A stretch of 64,000 nucleotides of DNA from HIMB114 sp008638005 (GCA_032681305.1 CP136340.1:62001-126000); one strand, 5' to 3'; counted from the stretch's first letter, positions 34,294 through 43,744 are shown. Notes: generated by a model from the letters alone, not told the origin. A program made the numbers and translations.

Positions 34294-35316
34294 ATGAATA
34301 GTAAATTTAACATTGCAGTTGATGCAATGGGAGGTGATAACGCTCCTTTAAAAGTTCTTGAGGGAGTTAGTTTATTTTTTAAAGATAGTCCAAACGCATT
34401 TATTAATTTTTATGGCGATAAAGAAAAAATATCAAAAGAGTTAAATAAATTTTCAAATCTAAATCAAGATAATTGCAAAATTATTCACGCGCCAGATACT
34501 GTTCCAGGAAATGTTTCTGTAAGAGATGCAATTAAAATTGGTAAAAACACAAGTATGTGGATGTCTATTGATTCTGTCAAGAATGGCGAAAATCAAATTG
34601 TAGTTTCTTCAGGTAATACTGGTGCGTTGCTTGTTATGTCCAAATTAATAATTAGAATGATTGAAGGTTTAGATAAACCCGCACTCGCAGCAGTTTGGCC
34701 TAATTTTAAAAATTATAGCGTTGTTTTAGATTTAGGTGCAAATGTTGAGTGTTCATCAGATAATTTGGTACAATTTTCTGTAATGGGAGCAGAGCTTTAT
34801 AAAAGTATTTACAATTTAAATGACGCAACTGTTGGTCTACTGAATATAGGATCTGAGGAAATTAAGGGTAATGAAATAATTAAAGATGCTAACGATAAAC
34901 TTAATGAAATAAAAATTGATGGATTTAAATACGGTGGATACATTGAGGGCAGTCAAATAAAAAATGGTGACACGAATGTTATTGTGACTGATGGTTTTAC
35001 TGGAAATGTTGCGCTCAAAACAGCTGAAGGTACAGCTAATTTTATAACCACAGAAATAAAAAAATCTTTTTCAAATTCTTTTTTATCAAAAATTGGTTAT
35101 TTATTTAGCTATTTTACTTTTAAAGAAATTAAAAAAAAATTAGATCCTAGAAGATTTAATGGTGCAATTTTTTTAGGATTAAACGCACCGGTTATTAAAA
35201 GTCATGGTGGAGCCGATGGTTTTGCATTTTATAACTCATTAAATTTGTCTTATAGAATTTTAAATGGTAATTTAATTAATAAAATTAAAAATAATTTTAT
35301 TAATAATGCCAAATAA
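34294..35316 (+). CDS. plsX: Phosphate acyltransferase PlsX
   Basis: Makes acyl-phosphate from acyl-ACP for phosphatidate synthesis. FNIAVDAMGGDNAPLKVLEG, VSSGNTGALLVMSK, VLDLGANVECSSDNLVQF and VTDGFTGNVALKTAEG are family signatures. 340 residues. In most alphaproteobacteria fabH follows immediately; here the ihfA start overlaps the plsX end instead. Confidence 0.96.
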   Translation: MNSKFNIAVDAMGGDNAPLKVLEGVSLFFKDSPNAFINFYGDKEKISKELNKFSNLNQDNCKIIHAPDTVPGNVSVRDAIKIGKNTSMWMSIDSVKNGENQIVVSSGNTGALLVMSKLIIRMIEGLDKPALAAVWPNFKNYSVVLDLGANVECSSDNLVQFSVMGAELYKSIYNLNDATVGLLNIGSEEIKGNEIIKDANDKLNEIKIDGFKYGGYIEGSQIKNGDTNVIVTDGFTGNVALKTAEGTANFITTEIKKSFSNSFLSKIGYLFSYFTFKEIKKKLDPRRFNGAIFLGLNAPVIKSHGGADGFAFYNSLNLSYRILNGNLINKIKNNFINNAK

Positions 35317-35593
35317 CGTCACTCGACAAGATTTATACGACCTTACACATAAAGAATTGGGTATTTCAAAAAACGAATGTATTAAATTCGTAGACTTGGT
35401 TTTTGAGAGTATGTTAAAGAATTTTGAGTTATCAAATAAAGTTAAAATATCTCTTTTTGGATCTTTTGATGTTAAAGAAAAAAAAGCAAGAATTGGCAGA
35501 AATCCCAAAACCAAGGAAGAAAAAGAAATTTCATCTAGGACAGTAGTGACTTTTAAACCTTCAAAATTTCTCTCAAAAAAAATCAATAAATAG
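35306..35593 (+). CDS. ihfA: Integration host factor alpha (IhfA)
   Basis: DNA-bending nucleoid protein of the HU/IHF family. 95 residues with the N-terminal VTRQDLYDLTHKELGISKNE, KVKISLFGSFDVKEKKARIG and the DNA-binding arm RNPKTKEEKEISSRTVVTFKPS. The match to the IHF-alpha subunit, not HU, rests on RIGRNPKTKEE and the plsX-ihfA-merR neighbourhood. Overlaps plsX by 11 bases; its TAG overlaps the next GTG. Confidence 0.92.
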   Translation: MPNNVTRQDLYDLTHKELGISKNECIKFVDLVFESMLKNFELSNKVKISLFGSFDVKEKKARIGRNPKTKEEKEISSRTVVTFKPSKFLSKKINK

Positions 35594-35952
35594 TGAAAGA
35601 TAAAAGCGCATACAAAACCATTGGCGAAGTATGTGAAATACTTAATTTAATCGATCCAGAAACAGGCAGGAAAAAAACTCATGTTTTAAGATTTTGGGAG
35701 AAGCATTTTACAGAAATGAAGCCATCTTTAATTTACAAAGGTAGGCGATATTATTCCGAAAAAAATATTTCAATTATAAAAAAAATAAAACAACTTTTAA
35801 AAGACGAAGGTTATACAATCAAAGGCTCAAAAAAAGCGTTATCGGATAACAATAACTTGGTTGACACATCAAAACAGAGTAATATAAGCTCTGAGAAAAT
35901 TATAAGTTTAAAACAAAAAATTAAAGATTTAAAAAAATATATAAATGGCTAA
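35593..35952 (+). CDS. MerR-family transcriptional regulator
   Basis: 119 residues with a MerR winged-helix: YKTIGEVCEILNL, HVLRFWEKHF and GRRYYSEKNISIIKKIKQLL, followed by a coiled dimerisation helix. GTG start within TAGTG. The regulator next to ihfA in alphaproteobacteria is a conserved member of unknown target. No effector-binding domain or metal-binding cysteines are present, so it is not a metal sensor. Confidence 0.9.
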   Translation: MKDKSAYKTIGEVCEILNLIDPETGRKKTHVLRFWEKHFTEMKPSLIYKGRRYYSEKNISIIKKIKQLLKDEGYTIKGSKKALSDNNNLVDTSKQSNISSEKIISLKQKIKDLKKYING

Positions 35953-36136
35953 AAAAAGTTCTGTAAAAGTAAGATTAGTTCCAGAGTCGAAAGCAGACAG
36001 TAAACATTTTTACTATGCAAAAAAACCAACAGCAGGCGAAAAAGCTAAAGATAAATTAAAAATGAAAAAATATAATCCTGCTACGAGAAAACATGAATGG
36101 TTTGTGGAGAAGAAGCTTCCACCTCACAGTAAATAG
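35945..36136 (+). CDS. rpmG: 50S ribosomal protein bL33 (RpmG)
   Basis: 63 residues with MAKKSSVKVRLVPESKAD, HFYYAKKPTAGEK and the L33-typical KMKKYNPATRKHEWFVEKKL. It lacks zinc cysteines. It overlaps the merR end by eight bases. The PPHSK tail extends slightly beyond most L33 proteins. Confidence 0.88.
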   Translation: MAKKSSVKVRLVPESKADSKHFYYAKKPTAGEKAKDKLKMKKYNPATRKHEWFVEKKLPPHSK

Positions 36137-36143
36137 TTAGATA

Positions 36144-36440
36144 TTATTTATATTTTTTTTTTTCTAATTCAATAAATGAACTGATCATTGTTAACCAGAT
36201 CTTAGTAATAATAAATTTTTCTAGTTTCAATTTTTTACCTATTTTAACTCTTTCTTTTATCATTTTGGATATTCTAGCCTGGTCAACAATTTTGCTTTTA
36301 GGTTTATACTTAATGACATTTAAAACCTGCTTTCTTCTTTTTGATAGTAATTGAAGTATTTTTAAATCTATTTTATCTATATTTAATCTTATTTTCTCTA
36401 AGCGTTTCTCAGGTGACAATTTGCTTATTTTTTTTTTCAT
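36144..36440 (-). CDS. Chorismate mutase, AroQ-type domain protein
   Basis: A single-domain all-helical protein that would convert chorismate to prephenate for Phe/Tyr. ATG 36438-36440 gives 98 residues: LEKIRLNIDKIDLKILQLLS, KRRKQVLNVIKYK, then IVDQARISKMIKERVKIGKK, matching the AroQ pattern of charged substrate-binding residues. The open frame continues 16 residues upstream with no homology. Divergent from ctaA with 21 bases between starts. Confidence 0.82.
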   Translation of the reverse strand: MKKKISKLSPEKRLEKIRLNIDKIDLKILQLLSKRRKQVLNVIKYKPKSKIVDQARISKMIKERVKIGKKLKLEKFIITKIWLTMISSFIELEKKKYK

Positions 36441-36461
36441 ACAAAATATATATCCAAAACT

Positions 36462-37502
36462 ATGCATCAAATACATCAAAAAAATCAAATTAATTTATGG
36501 TTAATTAGTACGATGCTCTTATTAGTTTCTTTGATATGGATTGGAGGATTAACAAGGTTAACGGGTTCAGGTTTGTCCATAACTGAATGGGAAGTATTTT
36601 CTGGCATATTGCCTCCAATGAGTCAAAATCAATGGATAGAATATTTTGAACTCTATAAAAAGATTCCTGAATATCAAAAAATTAATTATGGAATGTCCTT
36701 AGATGAATTTAAAATTATTTTTTGGTGGGAATATATTCACAGAGTTTTGGCTAGAATTTTAGTTTTAGCTTATATTATACCTCTTATATTTTTTGTCTTT
36801 AGATCTTATATTGATAAAACAAAAATATTATTCTTTTCATCTATATTTGTTTTATTTTTATTTCAGGGTTTTATGGGGTGGTATATGGTTAAAAGTGGCT
36901 TGGTTTCTGAAACAGATGTAAGTCATTACAGGTTAGCTGCTCACAAATTTTTGGCAGTAATAATTTTTTCAATGATATTGTGGTCTTGGCTAAATATAAA
37001 TTCAAAAAAATTTATTATCTCTATTAATATAAAAAATATTTTAATGTCTGTGTTAATTTTTTTAATATTAATGCAAATTATTTGGGGTGCTTTTACCTCA
37101 GGACTTAACGCAGGATTACTTTATCAAACTTGGCCTTTGATGAATGATAAATTTATTGCTGATGATATTGTTATTTTAAATATTTTTTCTAAAGAACTTT
37201 TCAGTAACCCATCTTATGTTCAGCTATTTCACAGGTTAATGGCTTATTTTATTTTATTTTATTCATGCCTGATCTATGTTTATTTTAGAAAAGATCAAAA
37301 TAGTAATTTTTTTAAATTTATTTTTTTCGCTTTGGCTTTTCAAATCATTCTTGGAATATTAACCCTAGTAAGCGGTCTAAATATATATCTCGCCAGTTTA
37401 CATCAAATGGGATCTATTCTGCTATTATCCAGCGCAATATATGGCTTATTTTGCAGCAATAAAGCTCAAAACATAATTGACACCCAGTCATATAAACAGT
37501 AA
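36462..37502 (+). CDS. ctaA: Haem A synthase CtaA (Cox15 type)
   Basis: Oxidises the methyl group of haem O to give haem A for aa3 cytochrome oxidase. The 346 residues have about eight membrane helices and the type-2 (alphaproteobacterial/mitochondrial Cox15) signatures IWIGGLTRLTGSGLSITEWE, WWEYIHRVLAR, the haem-ligand His in DVSHYRLAAHKFLAV, and LFHRLMAYFILF with later ASLHQMGSIL. Four conserved His are present. It consumes haem from the cluster at 3844-10818. Confidence 0.95.
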   Translation: MHQIHQKNQINLWLISTMLLLVSLIWIGGLTRLTGSGLSITEWEVFSGILPPMSQNQWIEYFELYKKIPEYQKINYGMSLDEFKIIFWWEYIHRVLARILVLAYIIPLIFFVFRSYIDKTKILFFSSIFVLFLFQGFMGWYMVKSGLVSETDVSHYRLAAHKFLAVIIFSMILWSWLNINSKKFIISINIKNILMSVLIFLILMQIIWGAFTSGLNAGLLYQTWPLMNDKFIADDIVILNIFSKELFSNPSYVQLFHRLMAYFILFYSCLIYVYFRKDQNSNFFKFIFFALAFQIILGILTLVSGLNIYLASLHQMGSILLLSSAIYGLFCSNKAQNIIDTQSYKQ

Positions 37503-37517
37503 TTAGCAGCTTTCAAA

Positions 37518-37979
37518 ATGACTGATTTTATTAAAAAAAGTGAATTAGATAACAGGTGGTATCATATAGACGCTACGAATGTAGTTGTTGGAAGACTAGC
37601 AGCTGAAATATCAAAAATTTTAAGAGGAAAAAATAAAGCAACTTTTACTCCTAATATGGATAATGGAGATTTTGTAGTAATCACAAATGTTGAAAAATTA
37701 AAATTTACTGGAAATAAACAAGCAGATAAAAAATATTATAGACATACGGGTTGGCCAGGTGGAATTAAAGAGAGAACACCGGAAAATTTTGTAAAGAGAA
37801 ACCAGCCTGAAGAAATTTTAAAATTAGCTGTTAAAAGAATGTTGCCAAGAGGACCACTTTCAAAAAAACAGTTAACAAAATTGAAAATTTACAAATCAGA
37901 AAAACATCCTCACGAAGCCCAAAAGATTGTAAACATTGACTTTGGTAAACTAAATAAAAAAAATATTAAAACAAATTAA
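37518..37979 (+). CDS. rplM: 50S ribosomal protein uL13 (RplM)
   Basis: 153 residues with RWYHIDATNVVVGRLAAEIS, LRGKNKATFTPNMDNGDFVV, KKYYRHTGWPGGIK and RGPLSKKQLTKLKIYKSEKH. Standard start after a 15-base gap; TAATG overlap with rpsI. Confidence 0.97.
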   Translation: MTDFIKKSELDNRWYHIDATNVVVGRLAAEISKILRGKNKATFTPNMDNGDFVVITNVEKLKFTGNKQADKKYYRHTGWPGGIKERTPENFVKRNQPEEILKLAVKRMLPRGPLSKKQLTKLKIYKSEKHPHEAQKIVNIDFGKLNKKNIKTN

Positions 37980-38392
37980 TGAGTGCTGAAAATTTAAAAA
38001 TCTCAAAAGACGCAGTTTATGCAACAGGTAAAAGAAAAGATGCTGTAGCAAGAGTATGGATGTTAAAAGGTACTGGAAGAATATTTGTTAACGGAAAAGT
38101 TTTATCGCAATATTTTAAAAGACCAGTTCACCAAATAGCCGTGGAAAGACCATTAACAATAACAAAATCAAAAGATATTTATGATATTGTCTGCACTGTT
38201 AAAGGTGGTGGAATGAGTGGTCAAGCTGGCGCTGTAACTCATGGTATTTCAAAAGCTTTAGTAGTAACATCTCCTGAGACGAGAAAGATTGTTAAAAAAA
38301 ATAAAATGTTAACAAGAGACTCTCGAACGGTTGAAAGAAAAAAACCTGGACAAAGAAAAGCTCGTAGAAAGTTCCAGTTTTCTAAAAGATAG
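37979..38392 (+). CDS. rpsI: 30S ribosomal protein uS9 (RpsI)
   Basis: 137 residues with YATGKRKDAVARVWMLKGTG, GGMSGQAGAVTHGISKAL and the C-terminal RDSRTVERKKPGQRKARRKF tail ending KR that reaches the ribosomal P site. The universal rplM-rpsI pair. Confidence 0.97.
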   Translation: MSAENLKISKDAVYATGKRKDAVARVWMLKGTGRIFVNGKVLSQYFKRPVHQIAVERPLTITKSKDIYDIVCTVKGGGMSGQAGAVTHGISKALVVTSPETRKIVKKNKMLTRDSRTVERKKPGQRKARRKFQFSKR

Positions 38393-38446
38393 TAATTTTT
38401 TAGTTTTTTATTGTTTTATATTCAAACATTATTAAATTTATAATTT

Positions 38447-39460
38447 ATGAGTGATAAGTTAGAAATCGCAATTGCTGGAGCAACAGGTTTTGTTGGCATT
38501 GAGCTGATTAAAAAGCTTTATGATCATCCAAATGTAAATCTAAAATATTTATTTGTTAAAGAGAGTATAGACGAAGATATATATAAATCTTTACCTAGCG
38601 ATATTACAGATTTACCAAAGCTAAAAAAACTTGATATTGATTTGATTAAAAAATGTGATGTTTTTTTTTCAGCCTTACCACACGCAGAACTTCACAGAGT
38701 TGCTAAAGAAATTATTTTAGACACTGTTATTATTGATTTGTCTGCTGATTTTAGATTGCCTGATATTTCTGTTTATGAAAAGTGGTACAAAATTAAACAT
38801 GAAAGTCCTGAATTACAAAGCCAAAGCACTTATGGTCTCTCTGAAATCTTTAGAGATAAGATTGTAAAAAGTAATTTAATTTCATGTCCAGGGTGTTATC
38901 CAACTTCAGTTTTGTTACCCCTAATACCTCTTATTCAAAATAAGATAATTGATTGCTCAAATATTATTATAGATAGCAAATCTGGATATTCTGGCGCTGG
39001 AAAAAAAATATATAACAATAAAGATTATCCAAATTTAGATGAAAATATTGGTATATATGGAGTTGGTAATCATAGACATATGCCAGAAATAAATCATTAC
39101 TTATCTTTATTTAGTAATGAAACCATTCAAGTATCGTTTACTCCACATTTAATACCAACTTTTAGAGGTATGCTTTCTACTATTTATGTTAAATCAGAAA
39201 CGTCACTAGACGAAATATATAAAACTTTAAAAAATAAGTATGAAAACGAACAATTTGTTGATGTCTTCAAATCTAAGATGATAAATACAAATGAAGTGAT
39301 TAATACAAACAAAGCATTAATTTCTATTTTTGAGAGCAATATTAAAGGTTCTTATATAATCTGTTGTAATATTGATAATTTGTTAAAAGGTGCTGCTGGA
39401 CAAGCGGTGCAAAATTTTAATATTAAATATAATTTTGACGAAAAATTAGGACTAATTTAA
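38447..39460 (+). CDS. argC: N-acetyl-gamma-glutamyl-phosphate reductase (ArgC)
   Basis: NADPH-dependent step of arginine synthesis. The Rossmann start IAIAGATGFVGIELI, catalytic Cys150 in SCPGCYPTSVLLPL, and GVGNHRHMPEINHYL are diagnostic. 337 residues. The 54-base gap before it is poly-T-rich, with no hairpin. rpsI-argC adjacency is seen in other alphaproteobacteria. TAATG overlap with hom. Confidence 0.95.
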   Translation: MSDKLEIAIAGATGFVGIELIKKLYDHPNVNLKYLFVKESIDEDIYKSLPSDITDLPKLKKLDIDLIKKCDVFFSALPHAELHRVAKEIILDTVIIDLSADFRLPDISVYEKWYKIKHESPELQSQSTYGLSEIFRDKIVKSNLISCPGCYPTSVLLPLIPLIQNKIIDCSNIIIDSKSGYSGAGKKIYNNKDYPNLDENIGIYGVGNHRHMPEINHYLSLFSNETIQVSFTPHLIPTFRGMLSTIYVKSETSLDEIYKTLKNKYENEQFVDVFKSKMINTNEVINTNKALISIFESNIKGSYIICCNIDNLLKGAAGQAVQNFNIKYNFDEKLGLI

Positions 39461-40755
39461 TGAGAGAGTTTAATATAGGTATAATTGGATTGGGTAACAT
39501 TGGCCTTGAAGTTTATAAAAATATAAAAAAAAATGCATCTGATATTAAAAAGAAAACAGGATTTAAATTAAATATATTAAAGGTTTCAGCTAAGAATTTA
39601 AGAAAAAAAAGAGGAATAAAAATTCCTAATAAGCTACTAGAAAAAAACTATTTAGAAATAATCAAAAATCCAAAGATAAACATTGTAGTTGAATTAATTG
39701 GTGGCGCTGATGGTATTGCTAAAAAAGTAGTATTTGATTCTATAAAAAATAAAAAACATGTTGTTACTGCTAATAAAGCGTTAATAGCTAAGCATGGAGA
39801 TCAACTTTCGATATTAGCAGAAAAAAATGGAGTAAATTTATTGTTTGAGGCTGCAGTTGGAGGAGGAATACCAATTATAAGGTCCATTAAACAAGGTTTA
39901 ATAGCAAATAAACTTCATCATATTTACGGAATTTTAAATGGAACTACCAACTATATTTTAACTGAGATGGAAAAGAGAAATCTCAATTTTAAAGATGTTT
40001 TGAAAGACGCTCAAAAACTTGGTTATGCAGAAGCAAATCCAACTGCTGATGTCGATGGTCATGACGCTGCAGCTAAAATTTCAATCTTGAGCTCAATAGG
40101 ATTTGGTACAAAAATTATTAATAATGGTTTTTTAGTAGAGGGAATTAGAAAAATTGAAATAGAGGATATTAAATTTGCAAAGGATTTAAGTTACAAAATC
40201 AAATTATTAGCGATATCAGAAAGATTGGGTAAATATATTAAACAAAGAGTTCACCCATGTTTAATTCCAATTAATTTAGATGTTGCCAATATCGATAATG
40301 TTACAAATGCTGTAGTTGTAGACGGCAATCCTATTGGTAGAACAATTTATGAAGGGCCTGGCGCTGGAAAAGGACCAACATCATCTGCGGTTATTTCTGA
40401 CATAACTTCAATAATGTTGGGTAATGATGAATTTTCATTTGGCCTTTCTCCATCAGCTAAGAAAAATGTTCATTTATTTAATTTTAATAACCATATTTCT
40501 AAATATTATATTAGATTTTTAACGAAAGACGTACCTGGCGTTCTTTCAACTATCACTTCAAATTTAGCAAAAAATAAAATTAGCGTAGCTAATTTAATTC
40601 AAGAACCCTCGAATAATGGTAATGCAAACGTTATGCTTATTACACATTTTTCAAAAGAGTCTAATGTTCAAAGAGTTTTAAAAAACTTAAATAAACAAAA
40701 AAAATTGTTTAAAAAAATTGTTATGATTAGAGTTAGGGATTTTAAGAAACTCTAA
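39460..40755 (+). CDS. hom: Homoserine dehydrogenase (Hom)
   Basis: Reduces aspartate semialdehyde to homoserine for Thr/Met. NAD(P) site NIGIIGLGNIGLEVYKNI, VTANKALIAKHG, the catalytic-domain LNGTTNYILTEME and GYAEANPTADVDGHDAAAKI, and a C-terminal ACT domain (TKDVPGVLSTITSNLAKNKI). 431 residues, full length. Overlaps argC and glpX by one base each. Confidence 0.96.
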   Translation: MREFNIGIIGLGNIGLEVYKNIKKNASDIKKKTGFKLNILKVSAKNLRKKRGIKIPNKLLEKNYLEIIKNPKINIVVELIGGADGIAKKVVFDSIKNKKHVVTANKALIAKHGDQLSILAEKNGVNLLFEAAVGGGIPIIRSIKQGLIANKLHHIYGILNGTTNYILTEMEKRNLNFKDVLKDAQKLGYAEANPTADVDGHDAAAKISILSSIGFGTKIINNGFLVEGIRKIEIEDIKFAKDLSYKIKLLAISERLGKYIKQRVHPCLIPINLDVANIDNVTNAVVVDGNPIGRTIYEGPGAGKGPTSSAVISDITSIMLGNDEFSFGLSPSAKKNVHLFNFNNHISKYYIRFLTKDVPGVLSTITSNLAKNKISVANLIQEPSNNGNANVMLITHFSKESNVQRVLKNLNKQKKLFKKIVMIRVRDFKKL

Positions 40756-41696
40756 TGCTTGATCCAAAGCTACTAAACCAAATTATTGATGTTGCTGCGA
40801 ACGCTGCTTATAAATCATCTTTATTAAAAGGAATGGGTGATAAAAATGCAGCTGACCAAGCAGCAGTTGATTCTATGAGAACAGAACTAAACAATATGAG
40901 CATTAAAGGAAAAGTTGTAATTGGAGAAGGTGAAATGGATGAGGCTCCAATGCTTTATATTGGTGAGGTTTTAGGAAAGTCAGAATTTCCAAAAATTGAT
41001 ATTGCTGTTGATCCATTAGATGGAACTAAATTAGCCGCTAATAATATGCCAAATGCAATTTCAGTAATTTCAATCTCGGAAGAGGGTAATCTTTTACAAG
41101 CACCTGATACCTATATGGATAAAATATCAGTTGGTCCTAATTTACCTGAAAATATTGTAGATTTAGATGAGGATATAAAAAAAAATATTCAAAATTTAGC
41201 AAAAGCAAAAAATAAAGATATCAAAGATATATGTGTATGTATGCTCGAAAGAGAAAGGCACCAACATTTTATAAACGATACAAAATCATTAGGTGCAAAA
41301 TTAAAATTGATATCAGATGGTGATGTAGCAGGATCTATTTTTTCAGCAATTGATGAGTCAGAGGTAGATATGTACATTGGCATTGGTGGAGCTCCTGAGG
41401 GTGTGCTTGCCGCTTCTGCCATAAAGTGTCTTGGTGGACAATTTCAAGCGAGGCTTAAAATAGATGAAGAAGATGAGAGACAAAGAGCTCAAAAGTTAGG
41501 AATTACTGATTTTCAAAAAAAATATTACCTTGATGATATCGTAAAAGGAGATGTTATTTTTTGTGCGTCAGGAGTAACAGATGGTGAACTTGTTTCTGGT
41601 GTTAAAATAATTAATCAAGAATTTGAAGCAGAAACTTTTGCTTTACATTATTCACAAAAATTTTTTCAGAAAGTTAAAACTAAGTATAATATATGA
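40755..41696 (+). CDS. glpX: Fructose-1,6-bisphosphatase class II (GlpX)
   Basis: Gluconeogenic phosphatase. GEGEMDEAPMLYIGE, the metal site DPLDGTKLAANN, DGDVAGSIFSAI and GIGGAPEGVLAASAIKCLGG are family motifs. 313 residues. hom-glpX-recJ is a conserved alphaproteobacterial order. Overlaps recJ by four bases. Confidence 0.95.
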   Translation: MLDPKLLNQIIDVAANAAYKSSLLKGMGDKNAADQAAVDSMRTELNNMSIKGKVVIGEGEMDEAPMLYIGEVLGKSEFPKIDIAVDPLDGTKLAANNMPNAISVISISEEGNLLQAPDTYMDKISVGPNLPENIVDLDEDIKKNIQNLAKAKNKDIKDICVCMLERERHQHFINDTKSLGAKLKLISDGDVAGSIFSAIDESEVDMYIGIGGAPEGVLAASAIKCLGGQFQARLKIDEEDERQRAQKLGITDFQKKYYLDDIVKGDVIFCASGVTDGELVSGVKIINQEFEAETFALHYSQKFFQKVKTKYNI

Positions 41697-43435
41697 GCAA
41701 TCATTCTGTTCTGGGCAAAGAATGGGTTGAAAAAAAATACAATAAAAACCAGTTAGAACTAATTTCTAAAAACTATAATCTTGATTTTTTAACCTCCAAA
41801 TTAATTTGCAATAAAGATTTAAATTTAGACCAGCTTGATTTTTTTTTATCTCCAAGAATAAAACATTATCTTCCAAATCCTTTAAACTTTAAGGACTGCG
41901 ATAAAGCTTTAGAAGTGGTTTTCAAACATATTAAAAATAAAAGCAAAATATGTATATTCGGGGATTATGATGTTGATGGAGCAACTTCAAGCTCATTATT
42001 ATCCTTTTATCTAAAGCATCTTAATATTGATCACTTTGTATTTATACCAGATCGTCAAAAAGATGGTTATGGACCATCAATCGAAACCTTTGAAAATATT
42101 ATTAAAAAAAAAGTTGATTTAATAATTGCCTTAGATTGCGGAACTACATCATTTGAGGCAATCGACTTGGCGCTGAAAAAAAAAGTTGATGTTGTAATAA
42201 TTGATCATCATAAATCACAAGAAATTTTGCCTAAAGCTAACGCTTTAATTAATCCAAACCGATTTGATGAAAGTGGTGATTATTATTATTTATGTGCTGC
42301 AGGATTGTTATTTGTTTTCTTAGTTGGGTTAAATAAATTTTTAAGAGATAAAAATTATTTTAAAGATAACAATCTAAATGAATTGGATTTATTAAATTAT
42401 TTAGATTTAGTTATGATGGGAACAGTTTGTGATGTTGTCCCATTAATTGACTTAAACAGAGCCTTTGTTTCCCAAGGCTTAAAAGTTGCTGCTAAAAGAA
42501 AAAATCTTGGCCTTAAAACCTTGGTAGATCACTCAAGAATAAGAAAAAAAATTTCTACTTATGAAGTTGGTTATATTCTTGGACCTAAAATTAATGCAGG
42601 TGGAAGAATAGGTAAATCAGAATTAGGATACAATCTTCTCACAACGAACGATGCTGAAACAGCCTATTTGATATCTAGCGAATTAGATAGTTTAAACCTT
42701 AAAAGAAAAGATTTGGAAAAAAAAATATTAGATGAGGCTATTAATATTGCAGAAAAAAACAATGATCAGCCAATTATTTTTTTATACAAAAATGATTGGC
42801 ACGAGGGATTAATTGGAATTATAGCCAGTAGATTAAAAGATCATTTTAACAAGCCTGCTTTTATAATGTCAAAAAAAGGAGAAGATTTAAAAGGTTCTGC
42901 TAGATCTATTTTTGGTTTTGATGTTGGTTTAGCTATTACTAAGTGTAAACAACTAGATTTAATCAACAAGGGCGGGGGGCACCCAATGGCTGGTGGATTT
43001 AGTTTAAAAATAGATTTTCAAGATAAATTTAAAAATGAATTAATCAAAATTTATAGTAAGTCTGTTAAGACTGAAAATGACAACAGTTTGTATATTGATA
43101 GCTATCTTGAATTAAGTGCTATTAATCATGAACTATTAGAGAAAATTAATCATTTAGAACCTTTTGGCTCTGCTAACAGAGAACCAGTTTTTGCTATAGA
43201 AAATTTAAAAGTTAGCAAGGTTTTAGAAACTGACAATAATCACGTAAAAGTCATAATGCAAAAAGGCAGTTCCTACTTAAATGGAATAGCTTTCAATTCT
43301 AAAAATAAAGATTTGGGAAACTATTTAATGAATTATAAAAAAAATTTTAGTGCAGCTGGTAAAATTAAGCACAATGAGTGGAATGGAAGATCTAATATTG
43401 AATTAATCATCGATGATATACAATTATTGGACTGA
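41693..43435 (+). CDS. recJ: Single-strand-specific exonuclease RecJ
   Basis: 5'-3' ssDNA exonuclease of the RecF pathway and mismatch repair. DHH motifs: FGDYDVDGATSS, IALDCGT, VVIIDHHKSQ and DLVMMGTVCDVVPL; DHHA1 GGGHPMAGGFSLK; then the C-terminal OB fold. 580 residues. The plus-strand run ends here, followed by a tRNA. Confidence 0.95.
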   Translation: MSNHSVLGKEWVEKKYNKNQLELISKNYNLDFLTSKLICNKDLNLDQLDFFLSPRIKHYLPNPLNFKDCDKALEVVFKHIKNKSKICIFGDYDVDGATSSSLLSFYLKHLNIDHFVFIPDRQKDGYGPSIETFENIIKKKVDLIIALDCGTTSFEAIDLALKKKVDVVIIDHHKSQEILPKANALINPNRFDESGDYYYLCAAGLLFVFLVGLNKFLRDKNYFKDNNLNELDLLNYLDLVMMGTVCDVVPLIDLNRAFVSQGLKVAAKRKNLGLKTLVDHSRIRKKISTYEVGYILGPKINAGGRIGKSELGYNLLTTNDAETAYLISSELDSLNLKRKDLEKKILDEAINIAEKNNDQPIIFLYKNDWHEGLIGIIASRLKDHFNKPAFIMSKKGEDLKGSARSIFGFDVGLAITKCKQLDLINKGGGHPMAGGFSLKIDFQDKFKNELIKIYSKSVKTENDNSLYIDSYLELSAINHELLEKINHLEPFGSANREPVFAIENLKVSKVLETDNNHVKVIMQKGSSYLNGIAFNSKNKDLGNYLMNYKKNFSAAGKIKHNEWNGRSNIELIIDDIQLLD

Positions 43436-43456
43436 TTTTTTTATTGATAATATACT
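43427..43456 (+). promoter_or_regulatory. Probable promoter of tRNA-Glu
   Basis: TTGGAC (43427-43432), 18 bases, TATACT (43451-43456); predicted start near 43463, about 20 bases before the tRNA. It overlaps the recJ 3' end. Confidence 0.4.
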
Positions 43457-43483
43457 AATAATAAATAAAAAAGGTCATTCTTT

Positions 43484-43558
43484 GGTCCCTTCGTCTATCG
43501 GTTAGGACACATGGTTTTCATCCATGAAAGAGGGGTTCGATTCCCCTAGGGACCGCCA
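43484..43558 (+). tRNA. tRNA-Glu (TTC), CCA encoded
   Basis: Acceptor GGTCCCT pairs with AGGGACC; discriminator G; encoded CCA at 43556-43558. Anticodon loop TTTTCAT gives TTC. The T-arm GGGGTTCGATTCCCC is perfect. 75 bases. Confidence 0.96.
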
Positions 43559-43591
43559 GAATAAATATTTCAGTTTATTTCTATAAATTTA

Positions 43592-43735
43592 TTAAATCAA
43601 ATTTAACTTTGTCAAAGCTCCAATTATAACAAAAGTTATAACCAGCAAAGTCATTAGATAAATCAACAATTTAATTATTTTCTCACGTTGTTTTGCTTTT
43701 TTTTCGTGTTCTTGATTAAGGTTATTTTCATTCAT
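43592..43735 (-). CDS. Small single-pass membrane protein (47 residues)
   Basis: Read by hand on the minus strand: ATG 43733-43735 to TAA 43592-43594. The product has a hydrophilic N-half (MNENNLNQEHEKKAKQREK) and one strong membrane helix (IIKLLIYLMTLLVITFVIIG) ending in a short polar tail. It lies nine bases after the glutathione peroxidase stop on the same strand, so it is probably the last gene of the nhaA-peroxidase unit. The family is not recognised. The sharply amphipathic layout and operon-like position support it as a real gene. Confidence 0.55.
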   Translation of the reverse strand: MNENNLNQEHEKKAKQREKIIKLLIYLMTLLVITFVIIGALTKLNLI

Positions 43736-43744
43736 GAGAAAACT

